Part shown: one piece after another, positions 51,444-60,433 of the stretch
Numbering within the stretch: position 1 is the first letter of the stretch
Layout of the letters: the number at the start of each line of letters is the position of its first letter
From: Clostridiales bacterium
Lineage (GTDB): Bacteria > Bacillota > Clostridia > Lachnospirales > Bianqueaceae
DNA length: 64,000 nucleotides
Direction of reading: 5' to 3'
NCBI GenBank assembly: GCA_024689505.1
Contig: JAILDJ010000272.1
Span: 17,049-81,048, forward strand
Translations under genes and position numbers: made by a program
Notes under the pieces: model-generated
The model's database searches: none
Told to the model about the DNA's origin: nothing
Seen by the model: the letters and a program-made list of their open reading frames with translations, nothing else

Positions 51444-53723
51444 TCAAATGCCCTTATTCTCCGGCTTCAGCTGGACAGGGACGTTATACTTGGCGACACG
51501 TTCGTCGCAGATGACGCCGGCGTAGTTCAGACCGTAAGCGAAATCATACTTGTGGCCGACGGAATCCGTGTAGCATTCCATATCACGCGGGGTATCTTCT
51601 GCCTGACGCTCAACGTCGTCCATATCCTTCGGCATCTGCATGGGCAGAAGGGCAGACGGTTCTTCGACGCCAGCTACGATCGCAGCCAGTGCTTCAGAGG
51701 AAGCAGTGCCACCGCCATACATAGATGGGGCAGAGAAGGTAACGACAATACCATCGACTTCCGGTTCGAATTCATGGAAACACATCGGACGACCGGTAAA
51801 CATAGCGACCACGGAAGGAACACCCAGTTTCTTAGCTTTTTCAGCAAACTCCAGGATCTGGTCAAGCTGTTCTTCATTGGTGGTCAAGGCTTTCTGGCCG
51901 TAGTAACTACGGTTCTCCTTGGTACCATCTTCCAGCTCATTGCCAGCGATGGAGACCTTGCGAACATAAGGACCATTGGCTACATACGGACGATACTGAC
52001 GCGTCAGTGGTACGAACACCTTATCATCGGCACGGCCATCTTGTGGATAAGAGTTGCCAGGCTCCTGCGCTGTGATCAGGATGAGGTCAACATCTTTCAG
52101 TTCTTCCAAAGTCAGACGAGTAATGTCAGCACCGTCGACTTTATCAGTAACGATATCGAAATACTTGGAAGCCATGTCCAGAGCGATTGGATATCCTGCT
52201 TTCGCTTCGCCCATAACAGCGCCTCGAACATGGTCCATCTCGATATGTGGAGCTTCGTACAGGGCAGGCATGTAGACCTTCATGCGCTTGTCATGCGGAC
52301 GGATCGCACCGTTTTCGTTCTTGACCATGACGACGGCTTTGATCTGTGCTTTCAGGGCTTCCGCCTGCTTATCCTCGGAATTGACGTCCGCAAGGACGGC
52401 TTTTTCGTCAAGATACGGATCCTCGAACATGCCGGTCATGAAATAGCCCTGCAGGAGGCGCTTCGCGGATTCAGCGAAGGCAGCATCCATCTTTTCCTTG
52501 CCGATCTGTTCGCAGCCATAGTAATAAGCGTCGATCAGGATCTGGGGATCGGAGCAGCCGCCCATCTGGTCGACACCGACCATGATGGCGATGAATGCGC
52601 GCTGTGCAGGCGTTACATCGTCATCCTCGATGCCTTTGCCCCAGCCGTTTTTACGTGCGTAGTTGTTCAGGACCATCCAGTCCGTGCAGACGACACCGGT
52701 GAAGCCATAGCGGTCACGCAGCAGGTCCTTCATTTTATACTTCGAGAAGCTGGAACCGACAGCGTCGCCCAGGGATCCGTCCTCTGCATAAGCAGCGGTG
52801 TAAGAACTCATGACAGCGGCACAGGTCTTGGTCTTGCCATCCAGTTTGAAAGCACCGTCCACGAAGGGGATGAGCAAGGCTTCGAAGTTGTTGTTCGGGT
52901 ATACGGCGTATTTGCCGCCTTCCATATGGGCTTCGCGTCCGCCTTCGGAGGCACCTTCACCGGTCCAGTGCTTAGCCATGGCGGTCATGGATTCACTGCC
53001 CCAGCCCAGATCGTTGCCCTCAGCATCGTATGTGCTCTGCAGACCATCGCAGAAGGCGCGGACCATGTCTGCGCTCAGAGCCGGATCCTCACCGAAAGTA
53101 CCGCTGTTGCGGAACCAACGCGGATCGGAAGAAACGTCGACCTGCGGTGCCAAGAAGCAGGCGATACCGAGATCACGCAGTTCGCGGGACTGACATTTGG
53201 CGGATTCCCAGGCGATCTTCGGGTCGAAGGTAGCGGCCAGGGACAGGTTGCCCGGCCAGTCTGCCACACCGGCGCCGTTACGCGGATCAGAAGCAAAATA
53301 GCACGGAATACCGAAATCTTTGCCTTCAACGTACCGTTGCATTGCATTGGCCCACGGGACCTGGACTTCATCCGGAATGCCGGCCAGACCGCCGGAATTC
53401 AGAACGGAACGCAGATGATGATCCAGGAATTCCTTTTGATCATCGTTGACTTCGTTACCCATATTGAACTGGTGGGCGGAGAAGCACATGAGGCCCGCGA
53501 CCTGTTCCACGGACAGCCGTTTGGCCAGGTCTTCGGCGCGTTCTTCCGGAGAAAGGCGCCAGTCTTCATAGGGCAGCAGTTCGCCGGTCTTCGCAAGATC
53601 CTTGAAGACAAAACCGTCTTTCTCGATCAGTTTCACGCCGGAACTCGGATCGTAAGACAGTTTTTTGCCGCCTTCATTTTCGACGATGTGAAAACCGTAC
53701 TCTGTTTGTTTTTCAGTCCACAT
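51444..53723 (-). CDS. Glycoside hydrolase family 3 enzyme (beta-glucosidase-like)
   Basis: GH3 enzymes release terminal beta-linked sugars. The 759-residue protein has the TIM-barrel domain with AKHWTGEGASEGGREAH-type substrate segments and the catalytic nucleophile Asp in VVCTDWMVL, followed by the second alpha/beta domain (SMYGGGTASSEALAAIVAG). There is no signal peptide, so it likely acts inside the cell on imported oligosaccharides. The exact sugar cannot be told. It has a promoter with a possible LacI-type operator. Confidence 0.87.
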   Translation of the reverse strand: MWTEKQTEYGFHIVENEGGKKLSYDPSSGVKLIEKDGFVFKDLAKTGELLPYEDWRLSPEERAEDLAKRLSVEQVAGLMCFSAHQFNMGNEVNDDQKEFLDHHLRSVLNSGGLAGIPDEVQVPWANAMQRYVEGKDFGIPCYFASDPRNGAGVADWPGNLSLAATFDPKIAWESAKCQSRELRDLGIACFLAPQVDVSSDPRWFRNSGTFGEDPALSADMVRAFCDGLQSTYDAEGNDLGWGSESMTAMAKHWTGEGASEGGREAHMEGGKYAVYPNNNFEALLIPFVDGAFKLDGKTKTCAAVMSSYTAAYAEDGSLGDAVGSSFSKYKMKDLLRDRYGFTGVVCTDWMVLNNYARKNGWGKGIEDDDVTPAQRAFIAIMVGVDQMGGCSDPQILIDAYYYGCEQIGKEKMDAAFAESAKRLLQGYFMTGMFEDPYLDEKAVLADVNSEDKQAEALKAQIKAVVMVKNENGAIRPHDKRMKVYMPALYEAPHIEMDHVRGAVMGEAKAGYPIALDMASKYFDIVTDKVDGADITRLTLEELKDVDLILITAQEPGNSYPQDGRADDKVFVPLTRQYRPYVANGPYVRKVSIAGNELEDGTKENRSYYGQKALTTNEEQLDQILEFAEKAKKLGVPSVVAMFTGRPMCFHEFEPEVDGIVVTFSAPSMYGGGTASSEALAAIVAGVEEPSALLPMQMPKDMDDVERQAEDTPRDMECYTDSVGHKYDFAYGLNYAGVICDERVAKYNVPVQLKPENKGI

Positions 53724-53747
53724 AGAGTATCCTCCTTTATAGTGATG

Positions 53748-53759
53748 TTAAACGATCAA
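53748..53759 (-). promoter_or_regulatory. Possible LacI-family operator before the GH3 gene
   Basis: TTAAACGATCAA has the central CG and partial dyad of LacI-family sites. It lies shortly after the expected transcription start. No such regulator gene is nearby. Confidence 0.3.
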
Positions 53760-53772
53760 TCATTACTTCAAC

Positions 53773-53800
53773 TATATATCAAAACAAGGCAACTGGTCAA
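53773..53800 (-). promoter_or_regulatory. Promoter of the GH3 gene
   Basis: On the minus strand: TTGACC (53800-53795), a 16-base spacer and TATATA (53778-53773). Confidence 0.55.
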
Positions 53801-53833
53801 GGACTTCTATGACAATCCTCAAAATTCATCTGC

Positions 53834-53861
53834 AGACAAAAGGCCCGCTCCGATGAGCGGG
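53834..53861 (-). terminator. Terminator after thrC
   Basis: On the minus strand CCCGCTC pairs with GAGCGGG around ATCG (53844-53861), then CCTTTTGTC. Confidence 0.8.
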
Positions 53862-53874
53862 TCTTCGATTCTTT

Positions 53875-55347
53875 TTATTCTGTCAGCCAGTGTGTGATAG
53901 CAGCCTTCATAGCAGCAGGCGCTACGGACGATTGGAACCGTTCTTCTTTTTCTTCCAATGAGGCGAGGGCAGCAGGGGCTTTCCGCCCGGTACACGTTTC
54001 CAACGCATGCAGCTGCGCAAAATCATCCTCAGGTACAGCAGCACCCAATGCCTTCAAAACACTTGCCGGGAATTTGAACGGATCCGCGGTTGCGGCCAGG
54101 ATCGTAGGTGTCGTGTCGCCGGTCTCGGATGCATACTGCTCATACACGTTCCAGCCGACAGCTGTGTGCGTATCCAACAGATAGCCGGAATCCTCATAGA
54201 CTTTACGGATCGTTTCAAAGGTCATGGCATCGTCGGCACAGCCGCCGTAAAAGCGCTCGGAAAGAGCAGAGAAAGCGCCGGACTCTAAAGTATACTTCCC
54301 TGTTTCGGCGAGAGAATCCATGTAGCCCCGCACGATCGAAGGATCGCGATCGGACAGCAGGTAGAGCAGACGCTCCAGATTGGAGGAGATCAGGATGTCC
54401 ATGGAAGGAGAAGCGGTGGTATAGAACGGACGGGCGGCATCATAGGTGCCGGTACGGATCAAGTCGGTAAGGACCTGGTTGCTGTTGGAGGCGCAGAGGA
54501 AGCGGTGCACAGGCAGGCCGCAGCATGAGGCCAGATAGGCCGCCAGGATGTTGCCAAAATTACCGGTGGGCACATCGATGTTGACCGCATCACCAAAAGC
54601 GATGCGGCCAGAGGAGGCCAGATCGCAGTAAGCGGAGAAATAGTAGGCGATCTGCGGAGCGAGACGCCCCCAATTGATCGAATTGGCAGAGGAGAAGAGG
54701 AACCCCTTTTGTGCCAGTTCCTCCCGCAGGGCAGGATCAGAGAAGAGCCGTTTGACACCGGTCTGGGCATCGTCAAAGTTGCCCTCAACGGCAAAAACAA
54801 CAACGTTCTCGCCCGCCTGGGTCGTCATCTGCATCCGTTGGATGGCACTGGTGCCGCCTTGAGGAAAGAAGACGGCGATGCGGGTACCGGGTACATCAGC
54901 AAAACCTTCCAAAGCGGCCTTGCCGGTATCACCGGAAGTCGCGGTCAGGATGACGATGGTGCGTTCTTCGCCGGTCTTTTTCAAAGCGCCGGTCAGAAGA
55001 TAAGGCAGCAGCTGAAGTGCAAAATCCTTGAAAGCGCAGGTGGGTCCGTGATACAGTTCCAGTACGGATACTGTGTTGGTCAGAACCTTCAGCGGCGCGT
55101 CAAAAGACGCGTACGCCTGCCGGGTATAGGAGAGTAGTTCGTCATAAGAATAATCCGTCAAAAAACGTGAAAGAACGAACGCAGCCCGCTCAGCGTAAGA
55201 AAGGTCCGAGAGAAAACGGATCTCCTCCATGGTGAAGAAAGGCAGCTGATCAGGCAGAAACAGCCCCCCGTCCGGTGCCAGTCCTTGCTGGATCGCCTGT
55301 GCGGCAGTGAAAGCAGCATCAAAACCGCGGGTACTGATATATTGCAT
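53875..55347 (-). CDS. thrC: Threonine synthase
   Basis: ThrC makes threonine from O-phosphohomoserine with PLP. The 490-residue protein has the yeast-type N-terminus (QYISTRGFDAAFTAAQAI, GLAPDGGLFLP), the PLP lysine in TCAFKDFALQLLPYLL and TATSGDTGKAALEG. The start is ATG 55347, directly after GGAGG on the minus strand; the longer opening to 55467 runs through the promoter. No other threonine genes are nearby. I see no T-box in the leader. Confidence 0.94.
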   Translation of the reverse strand: MQYISTRGFDAAFTAAQAIQQGLAPDGGLFLPDQLPFFTMEEIRFLSDLSYAERAAFVLSRFLTDYSYDELLSYTRQAYASFDAPLKVLTNTVSVLELYHGPTCAFKDFALQLLPYLLTGALKKTGEERTIVILTATSGDTGKAALEGFADVPGTRIAVFFPQGGTSAIQRMQMTTQAGENVVVFAVEGNFDDAQTGVKRLFSDPALREELAQKGFLFSSANSINWGRLAPQIAYYFSAYCDLASSGRIAFGDAVNIDVPTGNFGNILAAYLASCCGLPVHRFLCASNSNQVLTDLIRTGTYDAARPFYTTASPSMDILISSNLERLLYLLSDRDPSIVRGYMDSLAETGKYTLESGAFSALSERFYGGCADDAMTFETIRKVYEDSGYLLDTHTAVGWNVYEQYASETGDTTPTILAATADPFKFPASVLKALGAAVPEDDFAQLHALETCTGRKAPAALASLEEKEERFQSSVAPAAMKAAITHWLTE

Positions 55348-55373
55348 GGGTATTCCTCCAAATATTTGTGTTT

Positions 55374-55384
55374 GTACGGCGTAC
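55374..55384 (-). promoter_or_regulatory. Short palindrome at the thrC transcription start
   Basis: GTAC-GGC-GTAC sits just downstream of the thrC -10 box and could bind a regulator. Confidence 0.3.
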
Positions 55385-55390
55385 TTTTGT

Positions 55391-55419
55391 ATTATAAAAC
55401 AAGTCCATCGGAATTGCAA
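55391..55419 (-). promoter_or_regulatory. Promoter of thrC
   Basis: On the minus strand: TTGCAA (55419-55414), a 17-base spacer and TATAAT (55396-55391). Confidence 0.65.
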
Positions 55420-55426
55420 ACGGTCA

Positions 55427-55455
55427 TTGTGTTTACCAGTCAAGTTTGGTATAAT
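55427..55455 (+). promoter_or_regulatory. Promoter of the MATE gene
   Basis: TTGTGT (55427-55432), a 17-base spacer and TATAAT (55450-55455). Its -35 box lies eight bases from that of the divergent thrC promoter, so the two may compete. Confidence 0.6.
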
Positions 55456-55487
55456 TGTCTGTAACATAACGGGAAAGGGTTTTGTTT

Positions 55488-56873
55488 ATGTTTAAAAAGC
55501 TGATAGGCAATAAAGCCTTTTACAAGATGGTCTTCGCGGTCGCAGTGCCCATCATGATACAGAACGGCATCACAAATTTCGTTGGCCTTCTGGATAATAT
55601 CATGGTCGGACAGGTCGGTACCGAGCCCATGTCCGGCGTCTCGATCGTCAACCAGCTGCTGATGGTCTATTATATCTGCATCTTCGGAGGCTTGTCCGGT
55701 GCGGGGATCTTTGGCGCGCAGTTCTTCGGTTCCGGTGATATGGAAGGTGTGCGCCACTCCTATCGTTTCAAGCTGTACGTCTGCATCCTTCTGACGACGG
55801 CTGGTTTTTTGGTTTTCGGTTTCTTCGGAGATCCGCTGATCAAGCTGTATCTTCATGATACGGGCGATGGTATCGCAGATGTGAACAAAGTCCTGGGCTA
55901 CGGCAGGTCCTATCTCAAGATCATGCTGATCGGCCTTCCGCCGTTCGCACTGTCACAGGCCTATGCCACAACGCTGCGTGAAACAGGGGAGACCAAACTG
56001 CCCATGATCGCGGGCATCACCGCCGTTTTTGTCAACCTTTTCTTCAATTACATCTTCATTTTCGGCCATTTCGGAGCGCCGCGGATGGGCACACGTGGTG
56101 CCGCCGTCGCGACGGTCCTGTCCCGCTACGTGGAGCTGGGCATCATGATGTTCGTGGTCCATCGCCATACGGAGCATTTCACCTTCGCGGAGGGCCTGTA
56201 CCGCTCGCTGAAACTGCCGGGGCAGCTGGCCAAGCGCATCTTTACGATGGGAGCGCCGCTGCAGCTCAATGAGATCCTGTGGTCGATCTCCATGGCCGCC
56301 GTCGTGCAATGCTATTCGGTACGTGGTGTCACCACCGTCGCCGCGCTGAATATCTCTACTACGGTCTCCAATCTTTTCAACGTCGTCTTCTATTCCATGG
56401 GCAGTGCCGTTGCCATCATCGTGGGGCAGAAGCTTGGCGCAGGCAATATTGAAGATGCCAAAGATACGGACATCAAGCTCATCTTTTTCTCCGCTGTGCT
56501 TTGCATCGGTATGGGCGTATTGATGATCCTGAGCGCGCCGTTCATTCCGCGGATCTATAAGACGGCGCCGGAAGTCCGCCAGCTTGCGACCCGGCTCATC
56601 ATCGTATCCGCGGCCTGCATGCCGCTGTATTCCACGAACAATGCGTGTTATTTCACGGTGCGCTCCGGCGGCAAGACCTGGATCACCTTTGCCTTCGACA
56701 GTATGTATCAGTGCCTGTTCACATACCCGCTGGCCTTCATTCTGTCCCATTTCACAGGCATGCCCATCGTACCCATGTTCCTGTGCGTACAGTTGATCGA
56801 TATTTTCAAATTGATCATGGGTCTGTACCTGGTCCATAAGGGGACCTGGGCTGAGAATCTGGTCGCAGAATAA
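55488..56873 (+). CDS. MATE-family multidrug/sodium antiporter
   Basis: MATE proteins export drugs or metabolites in exchange for sodium or protons. This protein of 461 residues has two repeated halves of six helices each, starting with AVAVPIMIQNGITNFVGLLDNIMVGQVG in parts and including RETGETKLPM and NNACYFTVRSGG. Substrate is unknown. I place the start at ATG 55488; TTG 55482 would add two residues. Confidence 0.88.
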   Translation: MFKKLIGNKAFYKMVFAVAVPIMIQNGITNFVGLLDNIMVGQVGTEPMSGVSIVNQLLMVYYICIFGGLSGAGIFGAQFFGSGDMEGVRHSYRFKLYVCILLTTAGFLVFGFFGDPLIKLYLHDTGDGIADVNKVLGYGRSYLKIMLIGLPPFALSQAYATTLRETGETKLPMIAGITAVFVNLFFNYIFIFGHFGAPRMGTRGAAVATVLSRYVELGIMMFVVHRHTEHFTFAEGLYRSLKLPGQLAKRIFTMGAPLQLNEILWSISMAAVVQCYSVRGVTTVAALNISTTVSNLFNVVFYSMGSAVAIIVGQKLGAGNIEDAKDTDIKLIFFSAVLCIGMGVLMILSAPFIPRIYKTAPEVRQLATRLIIVSAACMPLYSTNNACYFTVRSGGKTWITFAFDSMYQCLFTYPLAFILSHFTGMPIVPMFLCVQLIDIFKLIMGLYLVHKGTWAENLVAE

Positions 56874-56886
56874 TACCAAAGGCCAC

Positions 56887-56915
56887 TTGCAAAAACTGGA
56901 AAATCATGCTATGAT
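56887..56915 (+). promoter_or_regulatory. Promoter of the oxaloacetate decarboxylase operon
   Basis: TTGCAA (56887-56892), a 17-base spacer and TATGAT (56910-56915). Confidence 0.6.
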
Positions 56916-56988
56916 TATTATAATTTTGATAAAATGCGGTTAGATTGGCCTCGCTTTTTGGTCACTAATCTCAAAGGAGGTGTTTTTC

Positions 56989-57291
56989 TTGTTACTAAGC
57001 GCAGAGTTATCCAACCTCTTCGTCGTCTGCCTTGGTCTCGGCGTCGTTTTCGTCGGTCTGATCAGTTTGATCCTCATCTGTCAGGTCATGGGAACGATCT
57101 GCACATCTTTTATCAGGGTCAAACGTCCTGAGGTCCAAGCACCTGCTCCGGCTCTTGCTCCCAAAGCGCCAGCTCCGGCGCCGGAGATCAAAAACCGTCA
57201 GGAATTCGTGGCAGCCGTCGCGGCGGCCATCGCGGAAGATCTGGGAACCGATGTTTCCCGCATCCGAATCCACTCCATTAAAAAACTGTGA
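56989..57291 (+). CDS. oadG: Small membrane subunit OadG-like (sodium-pumping decarboxylase gamma)
   Basis: This protein of 100 residues has one N-terminal membrane helix (LFVVCLGLGVVFVGLISLIL), an Ala/Pro-rich linker and a short soluble tail. OadG helps assemble the alpha and beta subunits. I use TTG 56989, eight bases after AGGAGG; GTG 56980 overlaps the ribosome site. The context with biotin carrier, beta and alpha subunits supports the call, since OadG proteins vary in sequence. Confidence 0.8.
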   Translation: MLLSAELSNLFVVCLGLGVVFVGLISLILICQVMGTICTSFIRVKRPEVQAPAPALAPKAPAPAPEIKNRQEFVAAVAAAIAEDLGTDVSRIRIHSIKKL

Positions 57292-57344
57292 TTTACGGCT
57301 GTATTCCTACGGCTGCACATTTCTTAGAAGGGAATTAAGACAAA

Positions 57345-57695
57345 ATGAAAAAGTATCTTGTCAATGTTAACGGAACTGATTATGAAATCACTTTGGAAGA
57401 AGTTAAAGATGGAGCGGATTTTCCGAAGAAAGCGCCTCAGCAGGCGGCTCCTGCTCCTGCCGCTGCCGCAGCTCCCGCGGGTGCTGAAAATGTAACTGCT
57501 CCCATGCCGGGCACCATCCTCAGCGTCAACGTGACGGCCGGTCAGGCTGTCCGCAAGGGCGACGTTCTGGTCGTTCTGGAAGCCATGAAGATGGAGAACG
57601 AGATCATGGCCAACCGCGATGGTAAAGTTGCGAGCGTGGCGGTCTCCAAGGGTGCTTCTGTCGAGACGGGCACAGTCCTTTGCGTCATCGAGTGA
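57345..57695 (+). CDS. Biotin carboxyl carrier subunit of the sodium-pumping decarboxylase
   Basis: This 116-residue protein carries carboxyl groups between the alpha (carboxyltransferase) and beta (membrane) subunits. Lys82 in EAMKMEN is the biotin site. An Ala/Pro-rich hinge (about 30-47) precedes the biotinyl fold, which starts at VTAPMPGTI. It is separate here because the alpha subunit lacks a biotin domain. Confidence 0.92.
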   Translation: MKKYLVNVNGTDYEITLEEVKDGADFPKKAPQQAAPAPAAAAAPAGAENVTAPMPGTILSVNVTAGQAVRKGDVLVVLEAMKMENEIMANRDGKVASVAVSKGASVETGTVLCVIE

Positions 57696-57734
57696 TCATA
57701 GTAAGAAACTTTAAACTCAAGGAGTCGTAAAAAT

Positions 57735-58904
57735 ATGGAAGCGTTACAAAACTTTCTCCAGCAGACCGGCTTCTCGATGATCGCGCAGGACTACCGGGTC
57801 TTGATCATGATCTTGATCGCCTGCTTCCTTCTGTATCTGGCGATCGTGAAAAAGTTCGAGCCTTTGCTGCTCCTGCCCATCGCGTTCGGTATGCTGCTTA
57901 CAAACCTGCCCGGTGCCGGCATGTACAATTCCGAAGTCTTCGCGGAAGGACATGTCCATTGGGAGTATTTCGCGGAAGGCAATGTCGGCCTTCTGGACGT
58001 CCTGTATCTGGGCGTTAAGCTGGGGATCTACCCCTGCTTGATCTTTATCGGCGTTGGTGCCGGTACGGATTTCGGTCCGCTGATCGCCAACCCCACCACG
58101 CTGCTGCTGGGTGCTGCCGCGCAGGCAGGTATCTTCCTGACCTTCATCGGCGCACGTGCCCTGGGCTTCACCGGAGCAGAAGCGGCCTCCATCGGTATCA
58201 TCGGTGGTGCTGACGGCCCGACGGCGATCTACACCACGACCCGTCTGGCAGCTCACCTGCTGGGTCCCATCGCGGTCGCCGCATATTCCTACATGGCTCT
58301 GGTCCCGGTCATCCAGCCGCCTATCATGAAAGCGCTCACCACGAAGAAAGAGCGTCAGATCAAGATGAACCAGCTGCGTCCGGTCTCCCGTACCGAGAAG
58401 ATCATCTTCCCGATCGTCGTTACCATTTTCGTTACTCTGTTGGTACCTTCCGCCGGTCCTCTGGTCGGCTGCCTCATGCTGGGCAACCTGATGCGTGAAA
58501 GCGGCGTCGTCGAGCGTCTGAGCAAGACCGCGCAGAACGAGCTGATGAACATCGTCGTCATCATGCTGGGTACTTGCGTCGGTGCTACCGCGAAGGCTGA
58601 AGCGTTCTTGAACATCCGCACCATCGAGATCATGGTCATGGGTGTCATCGCGTTTGGCTGCGGTACCGGCTGCGGTGTCCTGCTTGCCAAGCTCATGAAC
58701 ATCTTCCGTAAGCAGAAGATCAATCCGTTGATCGGTTCCGCCGGTGTTTCCGCGGTTCCGATGGCAGCCCGCGTATCTCAGAGAGTCGGTCAGGCCGAAG
58801 ATCCGTCCAACTTCCTGCTCATGCATGCCATGGGTCCGAACGTGGCCGGTGTTATCGGTTCCGCTCTTGCGGCCGGTGCTTTGCTGGCATTGTTCGGCGC
58901 TTAA
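57735..58904 (+). CDS. oadB: Sodium-pumping decarboxylase beta subunit
   Basis: This integral membrane subunit decarboxylates carboxybiotin and exports sodium ions. The 389-residue protein has about ten helices and the key motif [16 protein letters not shown], whose Asp takes part in sodium transport. The C-terminus ([14 protein letters not shown] type, here [10 protein letters not shown]) is conserved. It supplies a sodium gradient for an anaerobe. Confidence 0.94.
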   Translation: MEALQNFLQQTGFSMIAQDYRVLIMILIACFLLYLAIVKKFEPLLLLPIAFGMLLTNLPGAGMYNSEVFAEGHVHWEYFAEGNVGLLDVLYLGVKLGIYPCLIFIGVGAGTDFGPLIANPTTLLLGAAAQAGIFLTFIGARALGFTGAEAASIGIIGGADGPTAIYTTTRLAAHLLGPIAVAAYSYMALVPVIQPPIMKALTTKKERQIKMNQLRPVSRTEKIIFPIVVTIFVTLLVPSAGPLVGCLMLGNLMRESGVVERLSKTAQNELMNIVVIMLGTCVGATAKAEAFLNIRTIEIMVMGVIAFGCGTGCGVLLAKLMNIFRKQKINPLIGSAGVSAVPMAARVSQRVGQAEDPSNFLLMHAMGPNVAGVIGSALAAGALLALFGA

Positions 58905-58925
58905 GGGAAAGAGAGGAAGAATACT

Positions 58926-60326
58926 ATGGCAAATCCATTACAGATCACAGATACCATCCTGCGTGACGCGCACCAGTCGCAGGCTGCGACGCGTATGCGC
59001 CTGGAGGACATGCTTCCGGCGCTGCCGATCCTGGATGATATCGGATATTGGTCCCTGGAGTGCTGGGGCGGCGCAACCTTCGATGTCTGCATGCGTTTCC
59101 TGGATGAGGATCCGTGGGAGCGTCTGCGCATCATCAAGAAGAACACCCCGAAGACCAAGCTGCAGATGCTGCTGCGCGGTCAGAACCTTCTTGGATACAA
59201 GCATTATGCGGACGATGTGGTCGAGAAATTCGTTCAGAAGTCCATCGATAACGGTATCGAGGTCGTGCGTATTTTCGACGCGCTGAACGATCCCCGTAAT
59301 ATCGAAGCAGCCATGAAGTACGTCAAATACTACGGCGGTATCTGCGAGGCTTGCTTCTCCTATACCACAAGCCCGGTCCATGATGAGGATTACTTCATCA
59401 AGCTGGCGATGCGCCTGGAGAAGATGGGTGCGGACGTGATCGCGATCAAGGATATGGCAGGTCTTCTGCTGCCGTATGATGCGTATTCTCTGGTTAAGAG
59501 AATGAAATCCGTCCTGAATATCCCGATCCATCTGCATACACATAATACGGCAGGTACCGGTGATATGACCAACCTTATGGCAGCCCAGGCCGGCGTGGAT
59601 ATCGTCGACTGTGCCCTGAGCCCGTTGGCCAATGGTACCTCTCAGCCGAGCACTGAAGCTATGGTCGTTACCATGCAGGGCACCGAGCGTGATACCGGAC
59701 TCAATCTCGAGACCCTGAGCAAGGCAGCCGCTCATTTCCGCGGCGTGGCACAGCGCTTGAAGGAGACCGGTTCTCTGGATCCCAAGGTCCTGAATGTAGA
59801 TCCGAATACGCTGTTGTATCAGGTCCCGGGCGGTATGCTGTCCAACCTGCTGGGTCAGCTGAAACAGGCCAAAGCGGAAGACAAGTACTACGATGTGCTC
59901 GCGGAAGTCCCGCGTGTACGTAAGGACTTCGGCTATCCGCCGCTGGTCACCCCGACCAGTCAGATCGTTGGTACCCAGGCCGTTATGAACATCATCTCCG
60001 GCCAGCGCTACAAGATGGTCCCGAAGGAATCCAAGGCGCTGCTGCGCGGTGAATACGGCGCACTGCCGGGCGAGGTCAACGAGGAAGTTCGCAAGAAATG
60101 CATCGGTGATGATGAAGTGATCACCTGCCGCCCGGCGGATCTGATCGAGCCGGAGCTGGAGAAGTATCGCGAAGAATCCAAAAAGTGGGCTACCTGTGAA
60201 GAAGACGTGCTGTCTTATGCACTGTTCCCGCAGGTCGCTACCAAATTCTTCGAACGTCGTGCCAAGGGCTTCAAAGACGAAGAGGAAGTCCGCAAGATCT
60301 ACGTGGACGACGTTTCGATCCAGTAA
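58926..60326 (+). CDS. oadA: Oxaloacetate decarboxylase alpha subunit (carboxyltransferase, no biotin domain)
   Basis: It moves the carboxyl group of oxaloacetate to biotin, releasing pyruvate. The 466-residue protein has DTILRDAHQSQAATRMR, the active-site Lys in VIAIKDMAGLL, metal-binding HLHTHNTAG and the PYC_OADA region (VPGGMLSNL). It stops before the biotin domain present in longer homologues, which is supplied by the separate carrier gene. Pyruvate carboxylase subunit B is the main alternative; the membrane subunits in the operon favour the decarboxylase. Confidence 0.9.
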   Translation: MANPLQITDTILRDAHQSQAATRMRLEDMLPALPILDDIGYWSLECWGGATFDVCMRFLDEDPWERLRIIKKNTPKTKLQMLLRGQNLLGYKHYADDVVEKFVQKSIDNGIEVVRIFDALNDPRNIEAAMKYVKYYGGICEACFSYTTSPVHDEDYFIKLAMRLEKMGADVIAIKDMAGLLLPYDAYSLVKRMKSVLNIPIHLHTHNTAGTGDMTNLMAAQAGVDIVDCALSPLANGTSQPSTEAMVVTMQGTERDTGLNLETLSKAAAHFRGVAQRLKETGSLDPKVLNVDPNTLLYQVPGGMLSNLLGQLKQAKAEDKYYDVLAEVPRVRKDFGYPPLVTPTSQIVGTQAVMNIISGQRYKMVPKESKALLRGEYGALPGEVNEEVRKKCIGDDEVITCRPADLIEPELEKYREESKKWATCEEDVLSYALFPQVATKFFERRAKGFKDEEEVRKIYVDDVSIQ

Positions 60327-60351
60327 CAGAAAAACACACCCCTATATAACG

Positions 60352-60387
60352 AATGAAGGCCCTTATGCTTGTAAGGGTCTTCATTTT
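60352..60387 (+). terminator. Terminator after oadA
   Basis: AATGAAGGCCCTTA (from 60352) pairs with TAAGGGTCTTCATT (to 60385, one wobble), then T residues. Confidence 0.85.
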
Positions 60388-60433
60388 ATGTTATGATACA
60401 TCGAAAGAATTCAGAAAGATAGGAATGTAGAAT

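Noticed and set aside
51552-53897. A 781-codon open frame antisense to the GH3 gene
   Set aside because: The sense frame is a clear GH3 enzyme with its catalytic Asp; the antisense frame also crosses the GH3 promoter and shows no domain.
55348-55440. T-box leader before thrC
   Set aside because: The leader is under 60 bases after the -10 box, too short, and lacks the T-box sequence.
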